NCBI GenBank assembly: GCA_024278415.1 | Contig: JAJRTI010000165.1 | Span: forward strand, 1-21,465 | Source: Planctomycetota bacterium | GTDB taxonomy: Bacteria; Planctomycetota; Brocadiia; JAJRTI01 | Length of the DNA: 21,465 nucleotides | Direction: 5' to 3' | In this document: positions 14,150 to 21,465 of the stretch, piece by piece | Position numbering within the stretch: position 1 is the stretch's first letter | Layout: every line of letters begins with the position of its first letter | Translations under genes and position numbers: made by a program | The notes under the pieces: model-generated | Told to the model about the DNA's origin: nothing | The model's database searches: none | Seen by the model: only the letters and a program-made list of their open reading frames with translations

Positions 14150-15091
14150 CTACCGGCCGCAGTCCGACGGATCGCCGCGCAGCTTCTCCAGCCCGTGCGT
14201 GAGCGCAGGCAGGATTGCGGCCAAGTTCTCCGTCGCTCCGCGCACCGAGCCGGGCAGGGCCACGATCAACGTCGCTCCGCGGATGCCCGACACCGCGCGG
14301 GACAGCATCGCGTGCGGGGTCTTGGCCATCGACGCGGCGCGCATGGCCTCGTCGAGCCCAGGGGTCAACCGCTCCACGACCTGCCGCGTCGCCTCAGGTG
14401 TCACGTCGCGCGGGGCGAAGCCGGTGCCGCCGGCCGCGAGCACGAGGTCGATCGAGTGGCCGTTGCTGTAGTGCTTCAGGCGTTCTGCGATCTGCTCCGC
14501 GTCGTCTGGCGCGACCTCGACCTTGTACACGTGCAGGCCTGCGTCGGCGAGGGCCCGCGCCAGGGCCGGGCCGGTCTCGTCCACGGTCTCGCCGCGCGAG
14601 CAGCGGTCGCTCACCGTGAGGACCACGGCCTGGAACGCGGCACGCGGCACGACTTCGAGCACCTCGACCGGGTCTCCCTTCGCGATACAGCCAGCCTTGG
14701 TGACGCGAGCGAACACGCCAAGCCGCGGCATGATGCAGTCGCCGGTCGTCTCGTAGATCGCGCAATGGGAGTGGCACACCTTGCCGATCTGCGTGAGCGA
14801 CACCTCCGCGTCGCTGCCGATGCGGAGCCGGCTTCCAAGCCCGAGCGCGGCCAGGTCGATGCCCTCGAGCACGATATTCTCGGCGAACGCTCCGGCCTTC
14901 AGGTCGGGCAGGCCCTTGTCGCGCATGGTCTGCACGTCGCGCTCGTCGAGGAAGCTCACTTGCCGGTGCCACGGCCCGGCGTGTGCATCGCCTTCGATGC
15001 CATGCTCGACCACAAGCTGCGCCTTGGGCGCCTCCGTCTTGGGGATGCCCTTTCGGTCGCTGATGCAGATGGCTAAGACGTTGCCTTTCAT
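14150..15091 (-). CDS. MOSC domain-MogA/MoaB fusion protein
   Basis: Two-domain molybdenum-cofactor protein of 313 residues. Residues 1-150 are a MOSC domain (GIEGDAHAGPWHRQVSFLD, then AFAENIVLEG, LRIGSDAEVSLTQIGKVCHSHC with the conserved Cys), a module of sulfur-carrier and Mo-cofactor enzymes. Residues 155-313 are a MogA/MoaB domain (VLTVSDRCSRGETVDETGP, GGTG at 221-224, RDVTPEA, LPGSVRGATENL) that adenylylates molybdopterin before metal insertion. The start is the ATG at 15089-15091, ten bases after moaC, with the GGAG of the moaC end as ribosome binding site. The stop is TAG. It is likely the last gene of moaA-moaC-MOSC/MogA. The function of the MOSC half is inferred. Confidence 0.87.
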   Translation of the reverse strand: MKGNVLAICISDRKGIPKTEAPKAQLVVEHGIEGDAHAGPWHRQVSFLDERDVQTMRDKGLPDLKAGAFAENIVLEGIDLAALGLGSRLRIGSDAEVSLTQIGKVCHSHCAIYETTGDCIMPRLGVFARVTKAGCIAKGDPVEVLEVVPRAAFQAVVLTVSDRCSRGETVDETGPALARALADAGLHVYKVEVAPDDAEQIAERLKHYSNGHSIDLVLAAGGTGFAPRDVTPEATRQVVERLTPGLDEAMRAASMAKTPHAMLSRAVSGIRGATLIVALPGSVRGATENLAAILPALTHGLEKLRGDPSDCGR

Positions 15092-15101
15092 GCCGAGTAT
15101 T

Positions 15102-15611
15102 CTACTCCAAAGTGTTCGCCGCCCCAAGCGGCGATCCAGGCTTGGCGCTCCAATCCCCCGACTTGCCGCCCGTCTTGCGCAGCAGGCGCACGCGCTCGAT
15201 CACGATGCCCTTGGTGACGGCCTTGCACATGTCGTAGACCGTGAGCGCCGCAACCGACGCCGCGGTCAGCGCCTCCATCTCCACGCCGGTCTTCGACGTG
15301 GTCTTCGCGGTCGCGGTGATGCGGATCGTGTCGCCCTCAAGCTCTGCGTCCACCGCGACGTGGTCCAAGGGCAGGCTATGGCAGAGCGGGATCAGTTCGT
15401 CCACGCGCTTCGCGGCCATGATCCCCGCGAGCCGCGCGGCCTCGGCCACGTTGCCCTTCGCGGTCGCGCCCTCGCGGCGCAGCACCTCGGCCACTTCGCC
15501 GCCCACGCGCACGATCGCCTCGGCCGTTGCGGTGCGCTCGTTGGGCGACTTGGCAGAGACGTCGACCATGCTTGCCTTGCCTTGCTCGTCCACGTGAGAC
15601 AACTTGGCCAT
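15102..15611 (-). CDS. moaC: MoaC, cyclic pyranopterin monophosphate synthase
   Basis: Second half of the first step of molybdenum-cofactor synthesis: it rearranges the MoaA product (3',8-cyclo-7,8-dihydro-GTP) to cyclic pyranopterin monophosphate. The 169 residues match the usual 160. Conserved segments are [18 protein letters not shown] (52-69), [10 protein letters not shown] (73-82; the Ser replaces the commoner Pro), [27 protein letters not shown] in two adjoining motifs (105-131, with the catalytic Asp and Lys) and [11 protein letters not shown]. The ATG is one base after the moaA TGA, so the two are translationally coupled. The stop is TAG. Confidence 0.95.
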   Translation of the reverse strand: MAKLSHVDEQGKASMVDVSAKSPNERTATAEAIVRVGGEVAEVLRREGATAKGNVAEAARLAGIMAAKRVDELIPLCHSLPLDHVAVDAELEGDTIRITATAKTTSKTGVEMEALTAASVAALTVYDMCKAVTKGIVIERVRLLRKTGGKSGDWSAKPGSPLGAANTLE

Positions 15612-15612
15612 G

Positions 15613-16590
15613 TCAGCCTCCGATCTTGGACATGGGGTGTCGCGCCTGCTGGCGGCGCAGCGCGGGTTTCATCGCTACGACTGAGCGCACGACCCGATCA
15701 AACTCCCGGGCATCCTGCTCCGGCGTCCGGACCCAGGCCCGCAGATCCGCGCCAGCGTCGCTCATCAGGCACGCTCGCAACTCGCCACGCGACGTGAGCC
15801 GCAGGCGGTCGCAGCACGAGCAAAACGGCTGGGACTCGGACGCGATCGTGCCGATCCTCACCTGCTGGCCCGTGCGCCGGCACGTGAGCAGGTGCGACAT
15901 GGCCGGGCCAGTATGCTCCCGCGGCAGCGACTCCACTTCAAACTCGCCCCGCAGAATCGCGAGCATCTCGTCGATGGACACGAAGCGATCGGCGTGCAAG
16001 TCCACGGCCGCGCCAATGTTGATGAGTTCCAGGAACCGGACCGCCGCGCCCTTCTCCATCGCGAACCGCACGAGGCCGCACAATTCGCCATCGTTCTCCC
16101 CGCGCATGACGACGGTGTTGAGCTTGATCGGGCTAAGCCCGGCGTCCCGCGCGGCGTCGATGCCCTCCAGCACACGCGACAGCTCTCCCCCTCGCGTGAT
16201 GCGTGCGTAGGTCTCGGAGTCAAGGGAATCCAGGCTGACGTTCACGCGCGTGAGTCCCGCGGCCTTGAGCCGCGCAGCCAACTCCGCGAGCAACCGGCCG
16301 TTGGTGGTGAGCAGCACCTGCTCCAGCCCCAAGCCGCAGAGCATCTCGACCAGATGCACGACGTTTCGGCGCAACAGCGGCTCGCCCCCGGTGAGCCGCA
16401 CACGCTCCACGCCAAACCGTTCGGCGAGAAGCCGCGTGATCTCGACAATCTCCTCGAGCCGCAGCATGTCCTCATGCGCGTACAGCGCCACTCCCTGCTC
16501 CGGCATGCAGTACACGCACCGCCGATCGCATCGGTCGGTGACCGACACGCGCAGGACGCGAATGGGACGGTTGGGGGTGGGCGAGGACAT
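15613..16590 (-). CDS. moaA: MoaA, GTP 3',8-cyclase
   Basis: Radical-SAM enzyme that converts GTP to 3',8-cyclo-7,8-dihydro-GTP. It has 325 residues. The N-terminal cluster motif CDRRCVYC uses Cys 21, 25 and 28, followed by [12 protein letters not shown]. The second iron-sulfur site [19 protein letters not shown] gives Cys-x2-Cys-x13-Cys. The protein ends in MSKIGG, the conserved C-terminal double glycine. The start is the ATG at 16588-16590; an in-frame start at 16752 would add 54 residues of repeat-derived sequence and is rejected. No strong ribosome binding site is seen. It is the first gene of the moa operon, with the repeat-rich junction upstream. Confidence 0.95.
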   Translation of the reverse strand: MSSPTPNRPIRVLRVSVTDRCDRRCVYCMPEQGVALYAHEDMLRLEEIVEITRLLAERFGVERVRLTGGEPLLRRNVVHLVEMLCGLGLEQVLLTTNGRLLAELAARLKAAGLTRVNVSLDSLDSETYARITRGGELSRVLEGIDAARDAGLSPIKLNTVVMRGENDGELCGLVRFAMEKGAAVRFLELINIGAAVDLHADRFVSIDEMLAILRGEFEVESLPREHTGPAMSHLLTCRRTGQQVRIGTIASESQPFCSCCDRLRLTSRGELRACLMSDAGADLRAWVRTPEQDAREFDRVVRSVVAMKPALRRQQARHPMSKIGG

Positions 16591-16680
16591 GCTTGTGTTA
16601 CGTAATGCCGATGGCCTAGTGTCGTGCCACGGCTGAGGCGTCGAACACGGCACCACCGCAGTGCGACCGCGGGAGCGACC

Positions 16681-16768
16681 CGCTCGTAGTGGCGACCGTA
16701 AGGGCGCCCTCTGCTCCGATGGAGAATCGGCACCCGAGCGGAAGGCCCTCACGGGCCTACTACAAGCG
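16681..16768. repeat. Intergenic palindromic repeat, copy 2
   Basis: End arms CGCTCGTAGT (16681-16690) and ACTACAAGCG (16759-16768) pair at nine of ten positions. Inside are GGCGACCGTAAGGGCGCC and the perfect AGGCCC-TCAC-GGGCCT hairpin. The block GTAG....CGTAAGGGCG..CTCTGC resembles 13288-13312, so the two sites look like relatives of one dispersed element. Confidence 0.55.
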
Positions 16769-17020
16769 CGACGTCACACGCTTGCCGTCGCGTCGTGTCC
16801 CCCTGCACCCGCCGCCACGCACGCCAGAGCAGGCCTCATCCGCCGCGCAGCGGACACCGTGACGGCGACTGCGCCGCGAGCGGTGTGACAGCACAGGCAT
16901 GACACGATACTAGATCATAGACGACGCTCGGACGCCAATCAAACCCCAGTCACTACCATTCTGACCGAGCCAGAACCAGAGGCGCAGAGGCCCCCAGACA
17001 GACCGTAAGCGCGCCCATCC

Positions 17021-17049
17021 TTGACAAGCGACAGGTTCGGTGAGAGATT
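17021..17049 (+). promoter_or_regulatory. Possible promoter for the antitoxin gene
   Basis: Perfect -35 TTGACA at 17021-17026, 17-base spacer and a weak -10 GAGATT (three of six matches) at 17044-17049, placed about 40 bases before the antitoxin start codon. The -10 is poor, so the call is tentative. Confidence 0.3.
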
Positions 17050-17088
17050 CGTGGCAAGGGCATGGTCCCAGAACTCATAGAGGTCAAG

Positions 17089-17286
17089 ATGGACAAGCGA
17101 GTCGTGCTTGTGTTCGATGGTCAAGTGCTCCGCCCCGAGCGCCCCCTCAACATCGAGCCGGGAACACGCGTACGAGCCACTATCGAGTTGCTCTCTGCGT
17201 CACCAACAGCACAGGCGCAAACGCGTCCGCTCCGCGTATTCCGTGCTGGGGGCGAGGAGTTCGAGGATGAAGCGCTCTACGCGTAA
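17089..17286 (+). CDS. AF2212/DUF104-type antitoxin, orphan
   Basis: 65-residue protein. Its first 35 residues (VVLVFDGQVLRPERPLNIEP, then GTRVRATIEL) fit the DUF104/AF2212-like family: a beta-rich module with an xGxLxPxxPLxLxxGxxVxVxI pattern, known as the antitoxin partner of VapC-like PIN toxins. The C-terminal 25 residues (TRPLRVFRAGGEEFEDEALYA) would be the toxin-binding tail. The start is the ATG at 17089 because GAGG lies five bases upstream; the in-frame ATG at 17062 has no usable site. No PIN-domain toxin follows; the next 380 bases are non-coding and repeat-bearing. It may be a solitary antitoxin or the remnant of a pair. Confidence 0.7.
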   Translation: MDKRVVLVFDGQVLRPERPLNIEPGTRVRATIELLSASPTAQAQTRPLRVFRAGGEEFEDEALYA

Positions 17287-17669
17287 CACTTAAGTTGAGC
17301 ACTGCAGTTTGGGAGCGTGGAGGGCCACGAAACGGTGTCATTCTGAGCGCAGCGAAGAATCTCCTGCTGCAAGCACGGTTTCCTGAAGGTCGAGATTCTT
17401 CACTTCGCTTCGCTCGTTCAGAATGACAACTGGCGCCGCCGCAGTACGAACCAGATGTTGCACCTGGGCGAAATGTTGCCACAGGACCGCAGTCCGTTCT
17501 GGTCAAGCTGGGGCGCGCATAGGCAGGCACAAGAACCCGCGCAAGTCGTGAAACCTCCGGCCCGTTGCGCCTGTATCAAGGGGCAAGACGCAAGATTCAC
17601 CCTCACGCTGGCGGACCTGCCCCTCCTCGGCCATCGCCGCCAGCACTCATGAATGGAAGGAGCATTTGG
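17287..17669. other. Intergenic region after the antitoxin gene
   Basis: 383 bases without a supportable gene. It contains the inverted repeat at 17336-17428 and then the leader of the next gene, which ends in an AAGGAG ribosome binding site. A toxin gene would be expected here but is not seen. Confidence 0.5.
17336..17428. repeat. MITE-like inverted repeat (TGTCATTCTGAG family)
   Basis: The left arm, beginning TGTCATTCTGAGCGCAGCG and running to 17363, pairs imperfectly with the right arm 17392-17428, which ends CGTTCAGAATGACA. The inner parts AGAATCT/AGATTCT also pair. The centre is about 28 bases and no transposase is present. Elements with these ends are common in intergenic DNA of many environmental bacteria. 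Confidence 0.7.
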
Positions 17670-19415
17670 ATGAAGGCAAGACGTATAGGATTGGCTGCTT
17701 TGTTGCTCGCGCTGTTGGCCGCGCCGCTGGCCCTTGCCGCGGACGCGATCGACTCGGTGGTGCCCAACGACTGTCTCATGGTGGTTCGCTTCAAGTCGCC
17801 CGCGGAGTTCGTTAACCAGCTCGGCGGCACACGCATGGGCAAGGCGATCATGGGAACCGAACTGGCCGACTCCGGCGCGAAGCTCGTCGCCAACGGCGCA
17901 CGGTTCTTCTCCTCGCTGCTCATGGGGACGAACTGGGCCACGCTGCGCGACCAGTTCGGTTCGGACGTGGCCATGGTGGTGTTTGCGCGCGTGCCGGGCC
18001 AAGGCCGGGTCAAGCCCCCTATCGCAGGAGTCTTTGACGTGTCCCGCAACGCGAGCGAAGCCAAGGCGCTCGTGGAGGGCACGATCATCCCGCGCATGTG
18101 CTTGATCAACAAGAAGATGGCCGCGAGCAAGCAGGATTACAAAGGCATCACGATCAACCGCCTCCAAGAGAAACGCAAGAACCCGATCTACCTCGCATTC
18201 GTGGCGAACGTGTTCGTGATCGGCAACGAAGCGGGCGTGAAGCGCATCATCGACGGCGCCCAGGCGCCCGGCCAGACGCTCGCAACGCACCCGCCCTACC
18301 AGGCCGTGGCCAAAGACGTGGACGTTGCGGCCGGCGGGCTGTGCTACGTGAACGTGCAGGCGCTCATGGGCAAGGCACGCGAGCAGTTCGCGGCCCGGCC
18401 CAAGAAGCGCGAAGGCTTCGCGGCGACCGGCGCGCTCACGGTGAAGGCCCTTGCGATCAGCGCGGAGGTCTCCGGCGAGGGCCTGCGCCAACGCGTGTCC
18501 GCGTTCACCGGAGGCGACACCATGGGCCTCATGCGCCTCGCCACGCAAGGGCCAACCGGCGAGCACACGGCGTTCAAGCTTGCGCCGGCCGACTGCCACA
18601 TCTGCGTGACGGCAAAATACGAAGACGGCCAGACGCTCCTCGAAGCGTTCAAGCAGTTCATCGTGGACATGAACGGCGAGGACAAGATGGTGGAGATGGC
18701 CAACTTCGCCCAGGCCATCGAGCAGCAACTCGCCATGAGTTGGCAGGCGGAATTCATCGATCCGCTCAGCGGCGAACTGTTCCTCTGCATGCGCCTGCCG
18801 AACTTCGCGGAACTCGCGCTCGAAGGCCGCAAGCCCGGCCCCAAGGACTTCGGCTTCCTCATCGGCGTGGGCCTGCGCGACGAGGCGCTCATGAAGACGA
18901 CCATGGACAAGCTCCTCGGGTCGGATATGGCCATGAACATGGGCCTCGCCATGTCGACCGAGGAGTACAAGGGCCGCGACGTGTCCGTCATCTCCCTCGC
19001 CAACAAGCCCAACGCTTCGCCGTGCTTCACCATTGGCGATGGCGCCATGGTCTTCGCCCTCGACCTCGAAGCGCTGGAGCGGTACGTCGAGAATCTGGCC
19101 GAGAAGCGCACCCTCGCGACGAAGAAGGACTTCACCCAAACCATGGCGAAGTTGGAAACCCAGGGCAACGTGAAGGCGTACGTGGACACGCGGGAAATCC
19201 TCACACAGCTCCTCCAACTGGCTGAGACGAAAGCCCCGGCCCCGGTCAAGAGCTTCTTGCCGCAAGTGCAACAGCTCGCGGATGCCGCGTTCGGCATGGT
19301 CGCCACGGCCAAGGCCACCCCGCAGGGCGTGGTGATCGAGACCTACGGCCCCGGAGCCCCGGCATTCGGCCTCACCGCCCTCGCTGGCATGGGCGAGTTG
19401 ACCAAGGCCAAATGA
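17670..19415 (+). CDS. Exported 581-residue protein, DUF3352-like
   Basis: A secreted or periplasmic protein of unknown function. The start is the ATG at 17670, with a perfect AAGGAG seven bases upstream; the in-frame ATG at 17649 lacks one. Residues 1-24 (MKARRIGLAALLLALLAAPL, then ALA) are a signal peptide with likely cleavage before ADAIDS. The mature part opens with VVPNDCLMVVRFKSPAEFVNQL and has FVANVFVIGNEAGVKRIIDGA and FTIGDGAMVFALDLEALERYVE. These two repeated segments of the type (I/V)GxxxAVxxxLD/A match the layout of DUF3352-like exported proteins of GC-rich environmental bacteria. I see no catalytic motif. Function is unknown, and the family assignment is tentative. Confidence 0.65.
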   Translation: MKARRIGLAALLLALLAAPLALAADAIDSVVPNDCLMVVRFKSPAEFVNQLGGTRMGKAIMGTELADSGAKLVANGARFFSSLLMGTNWATLRDQFGSDVAMVVFARVPGQGRVKPPIAGVFDVSRNASEAKALVEGTIIPRMCLINKKMAASKQDYKGITINRLQEKRKNPIYLAFVANVFVIGNEAGVKRIIDGAQAPGQTLATHPPYQAVAKDVDVAAGGLCYVNVQALMGKAREQFAARPKKREGFAATGALTVKALAISAEVSGEGLRQRVSAFTGGDTMGLMRLATQGPTGEHTAFKLAPADCHICVTAKYEDGQTLLEAFKQFIVDMNGEDKMVEMANFAQAIEQQLAMSWQAEFIDPLSGELFLCMRLPNFAELALEGRKPGPKDFGFLIGVGLRDEALMKTTMDKLLGSDMAMNMGLAMSTEEYKGRDVSVISLANKPNASPCFTIGDGAMVFALDLEALERYVENLAEKRTLATKKDFTQTMAKLETQGNVKAYVDTREILTQLLQLAETKAPAPVKSFLPQVQQLADAAFGMVATAKATPQGVVIETYGPGAPAFGLTALAGMGELTKAK

Positions 19416-19446
19416 GAACGCGATGTGCCAGCCACGCCATGAGCCC

Positions 19447-19474
19447 GGCCAGGGGGCGCCGCCCCCTGGCCTTT
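19447..19474 (+). terminator. Strong GC hairpin with short T run
   Basis: A perfect 11-pair stem GGCCAGGGGGC/GCCCCCTGGCC with a three-base loop, 31 bases after the stop of the exported protein gene, followed by TTT. It is terminator-like, though the T tract is short. It probably separates this gene from the sigma-factor operon. Confidence 0.7.
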
Positions 19475-19570
19475 CCGCAAGACACGGCCTTCCAATCCAT
19501 GCGTCCCGGCATACAATGGTTGATGTTTCAAGGTCAGCGCTGTTAGCCTTCTGCCCCGTGTGGGACCTCC

Positions 19571-20128
19571 TTGCCTGTGGCCCGCGACGAGTTGCCAACT
19601 CATGTGATCGAAGCCGCGCGCACCGGCGACGCGGCCGCGTTCCGGCGCGTGGTCGAGCGCTACCAGGCCGGCGTGTTCAAACTCGCGCTCCGCATGACGC
19701 ACAGCCACACGGAAGCCGCGGACCTCACACAAGACGCGTTCCTTCGCATCTATCGCTTCTTCGAGAAGTACGACCCGTCCAAGCCGCTCGCGCCGTGGCT
19801 CTACCGCGTGGCCACGAACGTCGTGCTCAACCACATCCGGGCCAGGCGCTCGATGGCCAGCCTCGACGCACAGGAGGCCGAGCCGCCGGCCCAAGTCGCG
19901 AGCGCCGCGGACGCCACGGCCCTGGGCGAGACTCAAGAGCTGGTTCGCCAAGCCGTGGATCGGCTCACGCCCAATCTGCGCGCCGCGGTCACGCTCTACT
20001 ATCTGAAGGAACTCTCGCTCAGGGACATGGCCGAAGCGCTCGACGTGCCCGAGTCGACCGCGAAGGTCTGGCTCTTCCGCGGACGCAAAGCCCTCAAGGA
20101 TATGCTTGAAGAGAAGCTCGAACCATGA
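19571..20128 (+). CDS. ECF-type RNA polymerase sigma factor
   Basis: Sigma-70 family, extracytoplasmic-function type, 185 codons. Region 2 spans about residues 18-85 (FRRVVERYQAGVFKLALRM, then DLTQDAFLRIYRFFEKYD, APWLYRVATNVVLNHIR). Region 4 spans about 120-180 (DRLTPNLRAAVTLYYLKELS, LRDMAEALDVPESTAKVWLFRGR), a helix-turn-helix that contacts the -35. There is no region 3. The first codon is TTG (19571), with GGGA five bases upstream; GTG at 19577 is a close alternative. The stop overlaps the anti-sigma ATG as ATGA, typical of a sigma/anti-sigma pair. What it responds to cannot be read here. Confidence 0.9.
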   Translation: MPVARDELPTHVIEAARTGDAAAFRRVVERYQAGVFKLALRMTHSHTEAADLTQDAFLRIYRFFEKYDPSKPLAPWLYRVATNVVLNHIRARRSMASLDAQEAEPPAQVASAADATALGETQELVRQAVDRLTPNLRAAVTLYYLKELSLRDMAEALDVPESTAKVWLFRGRKALKDMLEEKLEP

Positions 20129-20715
20129 ACTGCACGCAAGCACAAGAGTTGCTCCAAGACCTGCTCGACGGCCGGCTCAGCGCTGCTCAAGAGCGCGAGG
20201 CGCGCGCGCACGTCGAAGCGTGTGCGGACTGCGCGCGGCAGTTGGCGATCTACCGCGACGTCTTCTCCGCGCTCGAGTCCGAGCCGCTGCCCGAGGTGGA
20301 CTTCGCGGACGCGATCCTGGCGCGGGTGGCTGCGCAGCCGCGAGCGGCCTCGGTGTCCTGGGCCACGTGGGCGTACGCGGCAGCGAGCCTGCTCGTGAGT
20401 GTCGCTCTGTGGTTCGCGGCGCCGCAGAACCTCGCCCTGCCAGCGTGGGCCGCCAGCGGCATATCGAAGGCCTCCGAGTGGGCAGAGCCGTGGCTGGCCC
20501 CGGCCACTGAAGAAGCTGGCGCGGTCGTGGAGTCCGTCAGTTCCGCGGCGGACATGCCGTGGACAGACTGGCGCGCGTGGTCGTTGGACTCGCTCTCGCT
20601 TCCCCGCGTGCCCCTCATGCTCGTCATCGCCGCATGCGTTGCCGCTCTCGCCGTCAACCTATCCGTGCTGCGCGTGCAGCCGCAGGCGCGCCGCGCGGCG
20701 CATCTCGTTCTCTGA
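20125..20715 (+). CDS. Anti-sigma factor with zinc-finger (ZAS) domain
   Basis: 196 residues. The N-terminal zf-HC2 domain has Cys3, His29, Cys33 and Cys36 (HVEACADC), the HxxxCxxC arrangement of anti-sigma factors that hold the sigma factor inactive at the membrane. Two hydrophobic stretches follow, about 79-97 and 167-185, with an Ala/Trp-rich loop between them that would face the periplasm. The ATG overlaps the sigma stop (ATGA), so the two are translationally coupled. The second helix near the C-terminus makes this a two-pass variant. The signal that releases the sigma factor is unknown. Confidence 0.85.
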   Translation: MNCTQAQELLQDLLDGRLSAAQEREARAHVEACADCARQLAIYRDVFSALESEPLPEVDFADAILARVAAQPRAASVSWATWAYAAASLLVSVALWFAAPQNLALPAWAASGISKASEWAEPWLAPATEEAGAVVESVSSAADMPWTDWRAWSLDSLSLPRVPLMLVIAACVAALAVNLSVLRVQPQARRAAHLVL

Positions 20716-20742
20716 TCGCTCCCCACGAGAGGTCCATCAGCC

Positions 20743-21330
20743 ATGTCACGCAACAGACTCCCCATCGCTCTCTCGTTCACGTTCGCTCTCGTCCTCCTCG
20801 CGTCGGACGCGTGGGCCGGGCCAGGCGCGGACAAGAAGGCTCAGCAAACGGTCATTGTGCTGTGGACGGCGCTGCCGTTCGTTGCGCTCCTCGTGTCGGC
20901 CGGCTTGGGCGCGTTCATGACGTACCGGGCCACGTTCACGCGCCGCAGCGAGCGCGTCCTCCGCGCGGCCGGGTCGTCGCCCATCAAGAGCTTCATTCTC
21001 GGCGCGGCGAACACGGCCCTCCTGCTCATCGTCAGCGCCGCGCTCGGCGAAGGCGCGCCGGCAATCGCCGCGCTGTTCATGGCCCTGCTTCTATTGCTTG
21101 CCTTCATGGGCTTGGCCGCGAAGGCCGAGAGCATCGGCGCCCGCATCGCCAAAGCCGCGGGCCGCGAGTGCAGCGCGATCACCGCCATCCTCATCGGCTG
21201 GCCCACACTGGTGGGGATCCTCATCATCCCCTTCATCGGCTGGGGAATCGTCATCTACATCGCGGTCTGCGGAGTAGGCGCCGCGATCCTCTCGTTCTTC
21301 GCGGCCGCCCCGGATGCCGAGAAAGCGTAG
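20743..21330 (+). CDS. Four-helix membrane protein of unknown function
   Basis: I do not recognise this family. It has 195 residues. A signal peptide (RLPIALSFTFALVLLASDAWA, with cleavage after AWA) is followed by about four hydrophobic helices: about 36-58, 83-102, 106-124 and 145-185 (the last long enough for two). The polar loop after the first helix is Arg-rich (TYRATFTRRSERVLRAAG), suggesting a cytoplasmic side. No enzymatic motif is present. The gene starts 27 bases after the anti-sigma stop, with GAGAGG upstream, so it is likely the third gene of the sigma operon, possibly its target or an accessory sensor. The stop is TAG. Confidence 0.72.
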   Translation: MSRNRLPIALSFTFALVLLASDAWAGPGADKKAQQTVIVLWTALPFVALLVSAGLGAFMTYRATFTRRSERVLRAAGSSPIKSFILGAANTALLLIVSAALGEGAPAIAALFMALLLLLAFMGLAAKAESIGARIAKAAGRECSAITAILIGWPTLVGILIIPFIGWGIVIYIAVCGVGAAILSFFAAAPDAEKA

Positions 21331-21465
21331 GGTGGGCCTCGCCCAATGCCATCAACTTAAGGCGGCGCGTGTGCTTCCGGCGAGTCGCGGCCGCCCTGTG
21401 GGTTTGGTCGCGGCCACTGCGCTCTGAGCACATCAGGGACAGGGCGTGCCTATTGCGGCTACTAA
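21331..21465. other. Non-coding tail of the window
   Basis: 135 bases to the right edge. It holds a small hairpin TGGGC-CTC-GCCCA (21333-21345) just after the stop of the membrane protein, too weak to call a terminator. The sequence ATCAACTTAAGGC then follows, and a GTCGCGGCC motif occurs twice. No gene can be supported. Confidence 0.4.

Larger units (their letters stand above)
16591..17061. other. Repeat-bearing junction between moaA and the plus-strand genes
   Basis: About 470 bases between two transcription units that diverge. It contains a palindromic repeat (16681-16768), a GC-rich stretch with no gene, and an AT-richer part with a plus-strand TTGACA at 17021. I found no tRNA or other RNA gene. 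Confidence 0.45.

Noticed and set aside
16939..17124. 61-codon minus-strand ORF opposite the antitoxin leader
   Set aside because: It has no homologous pattern and overlaps the antitoxin start; it is a shadow frame.
1..21465. CRISPR array, tRNA or rRNA gene
   Set aside because: I saw no regularly spaced direct repeats, no tRNA cloverleaf and no rRNA sequence. The palindromic repeats found are unevenly spaced.

Overview
The window is bacterial, GC-rich chromosomal DNA. Genes are densely packed, and many start at GTG. The organism makes peptidoglycan with meso-diaminopimelate, as read from the DNPR motif of MurE. It has a standard division-and-cell-wall (dcw) cluster, molybdenum-cofactor genes, an ECF sigma/anti-sigma pair, a Ski2-like helicase, a HEAT-repeat lipoprotein-like exported protein and several palindromic intergenic repeats. 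This mix is typical of uncultivated GC-rich phyla (PVC-like or Hydrogenedentota-like lineages), but no rRNA or other marker here fixes the phylum, so that placement is inference.

Positions 1-10897 (minus strand, read right to left) hold the dcw operon: mraZ, rsmH, ftsL, ftsI, an unrecognised 132-codon gene, murE, murF, mraY, ftsW and murG (cut by the left edge). murD, usually found between mraY and ftsW, is absent there. Three things stand out. (1) A 340-base gap between mraZ and rsmH contains four hairpins. Two of them are near-duplicate, covarying, terminator-like stem-loops with U tracts. (2) ftsI carries an in-frame TAG at codon 77, although TAG is an ordinary stop for at least seven other genes in the window. 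(3) A small ORF between ftsI and murE is coupled to both by GTGA overlaps and has a strong ribosome binding site. A sigma70-type promoter with a palindrome over its -35 lies upstream of mraZ.

Positions 11268-16590 (minus strand) hold a compact Ski2/HelY-like RNA helicase, an exported HEAT-repeat protein, and a molybdenum-cofactor operon (moaA, moaC, and a MOSC-MogA fusion). The gaps between these carry palindromic repeats. The moa genes act together: MoaA and MoaC make cyclic pyranopterin monophosphate, the MogA half adenylylates molybdopterin, and the MOSC half probably handles sulfur or the cofactor.

Positions 16591-17669 are a repeat-rich junction where gene direction changes, with one orphan AF2212/DUF104-type antitoxin gene.

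Positions 17670-21330 (plus strand) hold a secreted or periplasmic 581-residue protein of DUF3352-like character and a strong terminator-like hairpin. These are followed by an ECF sigma factor, its overlapping zinc-finger anti-sigma factor, and a four-helix membrane protein that are probably co-transcribed.
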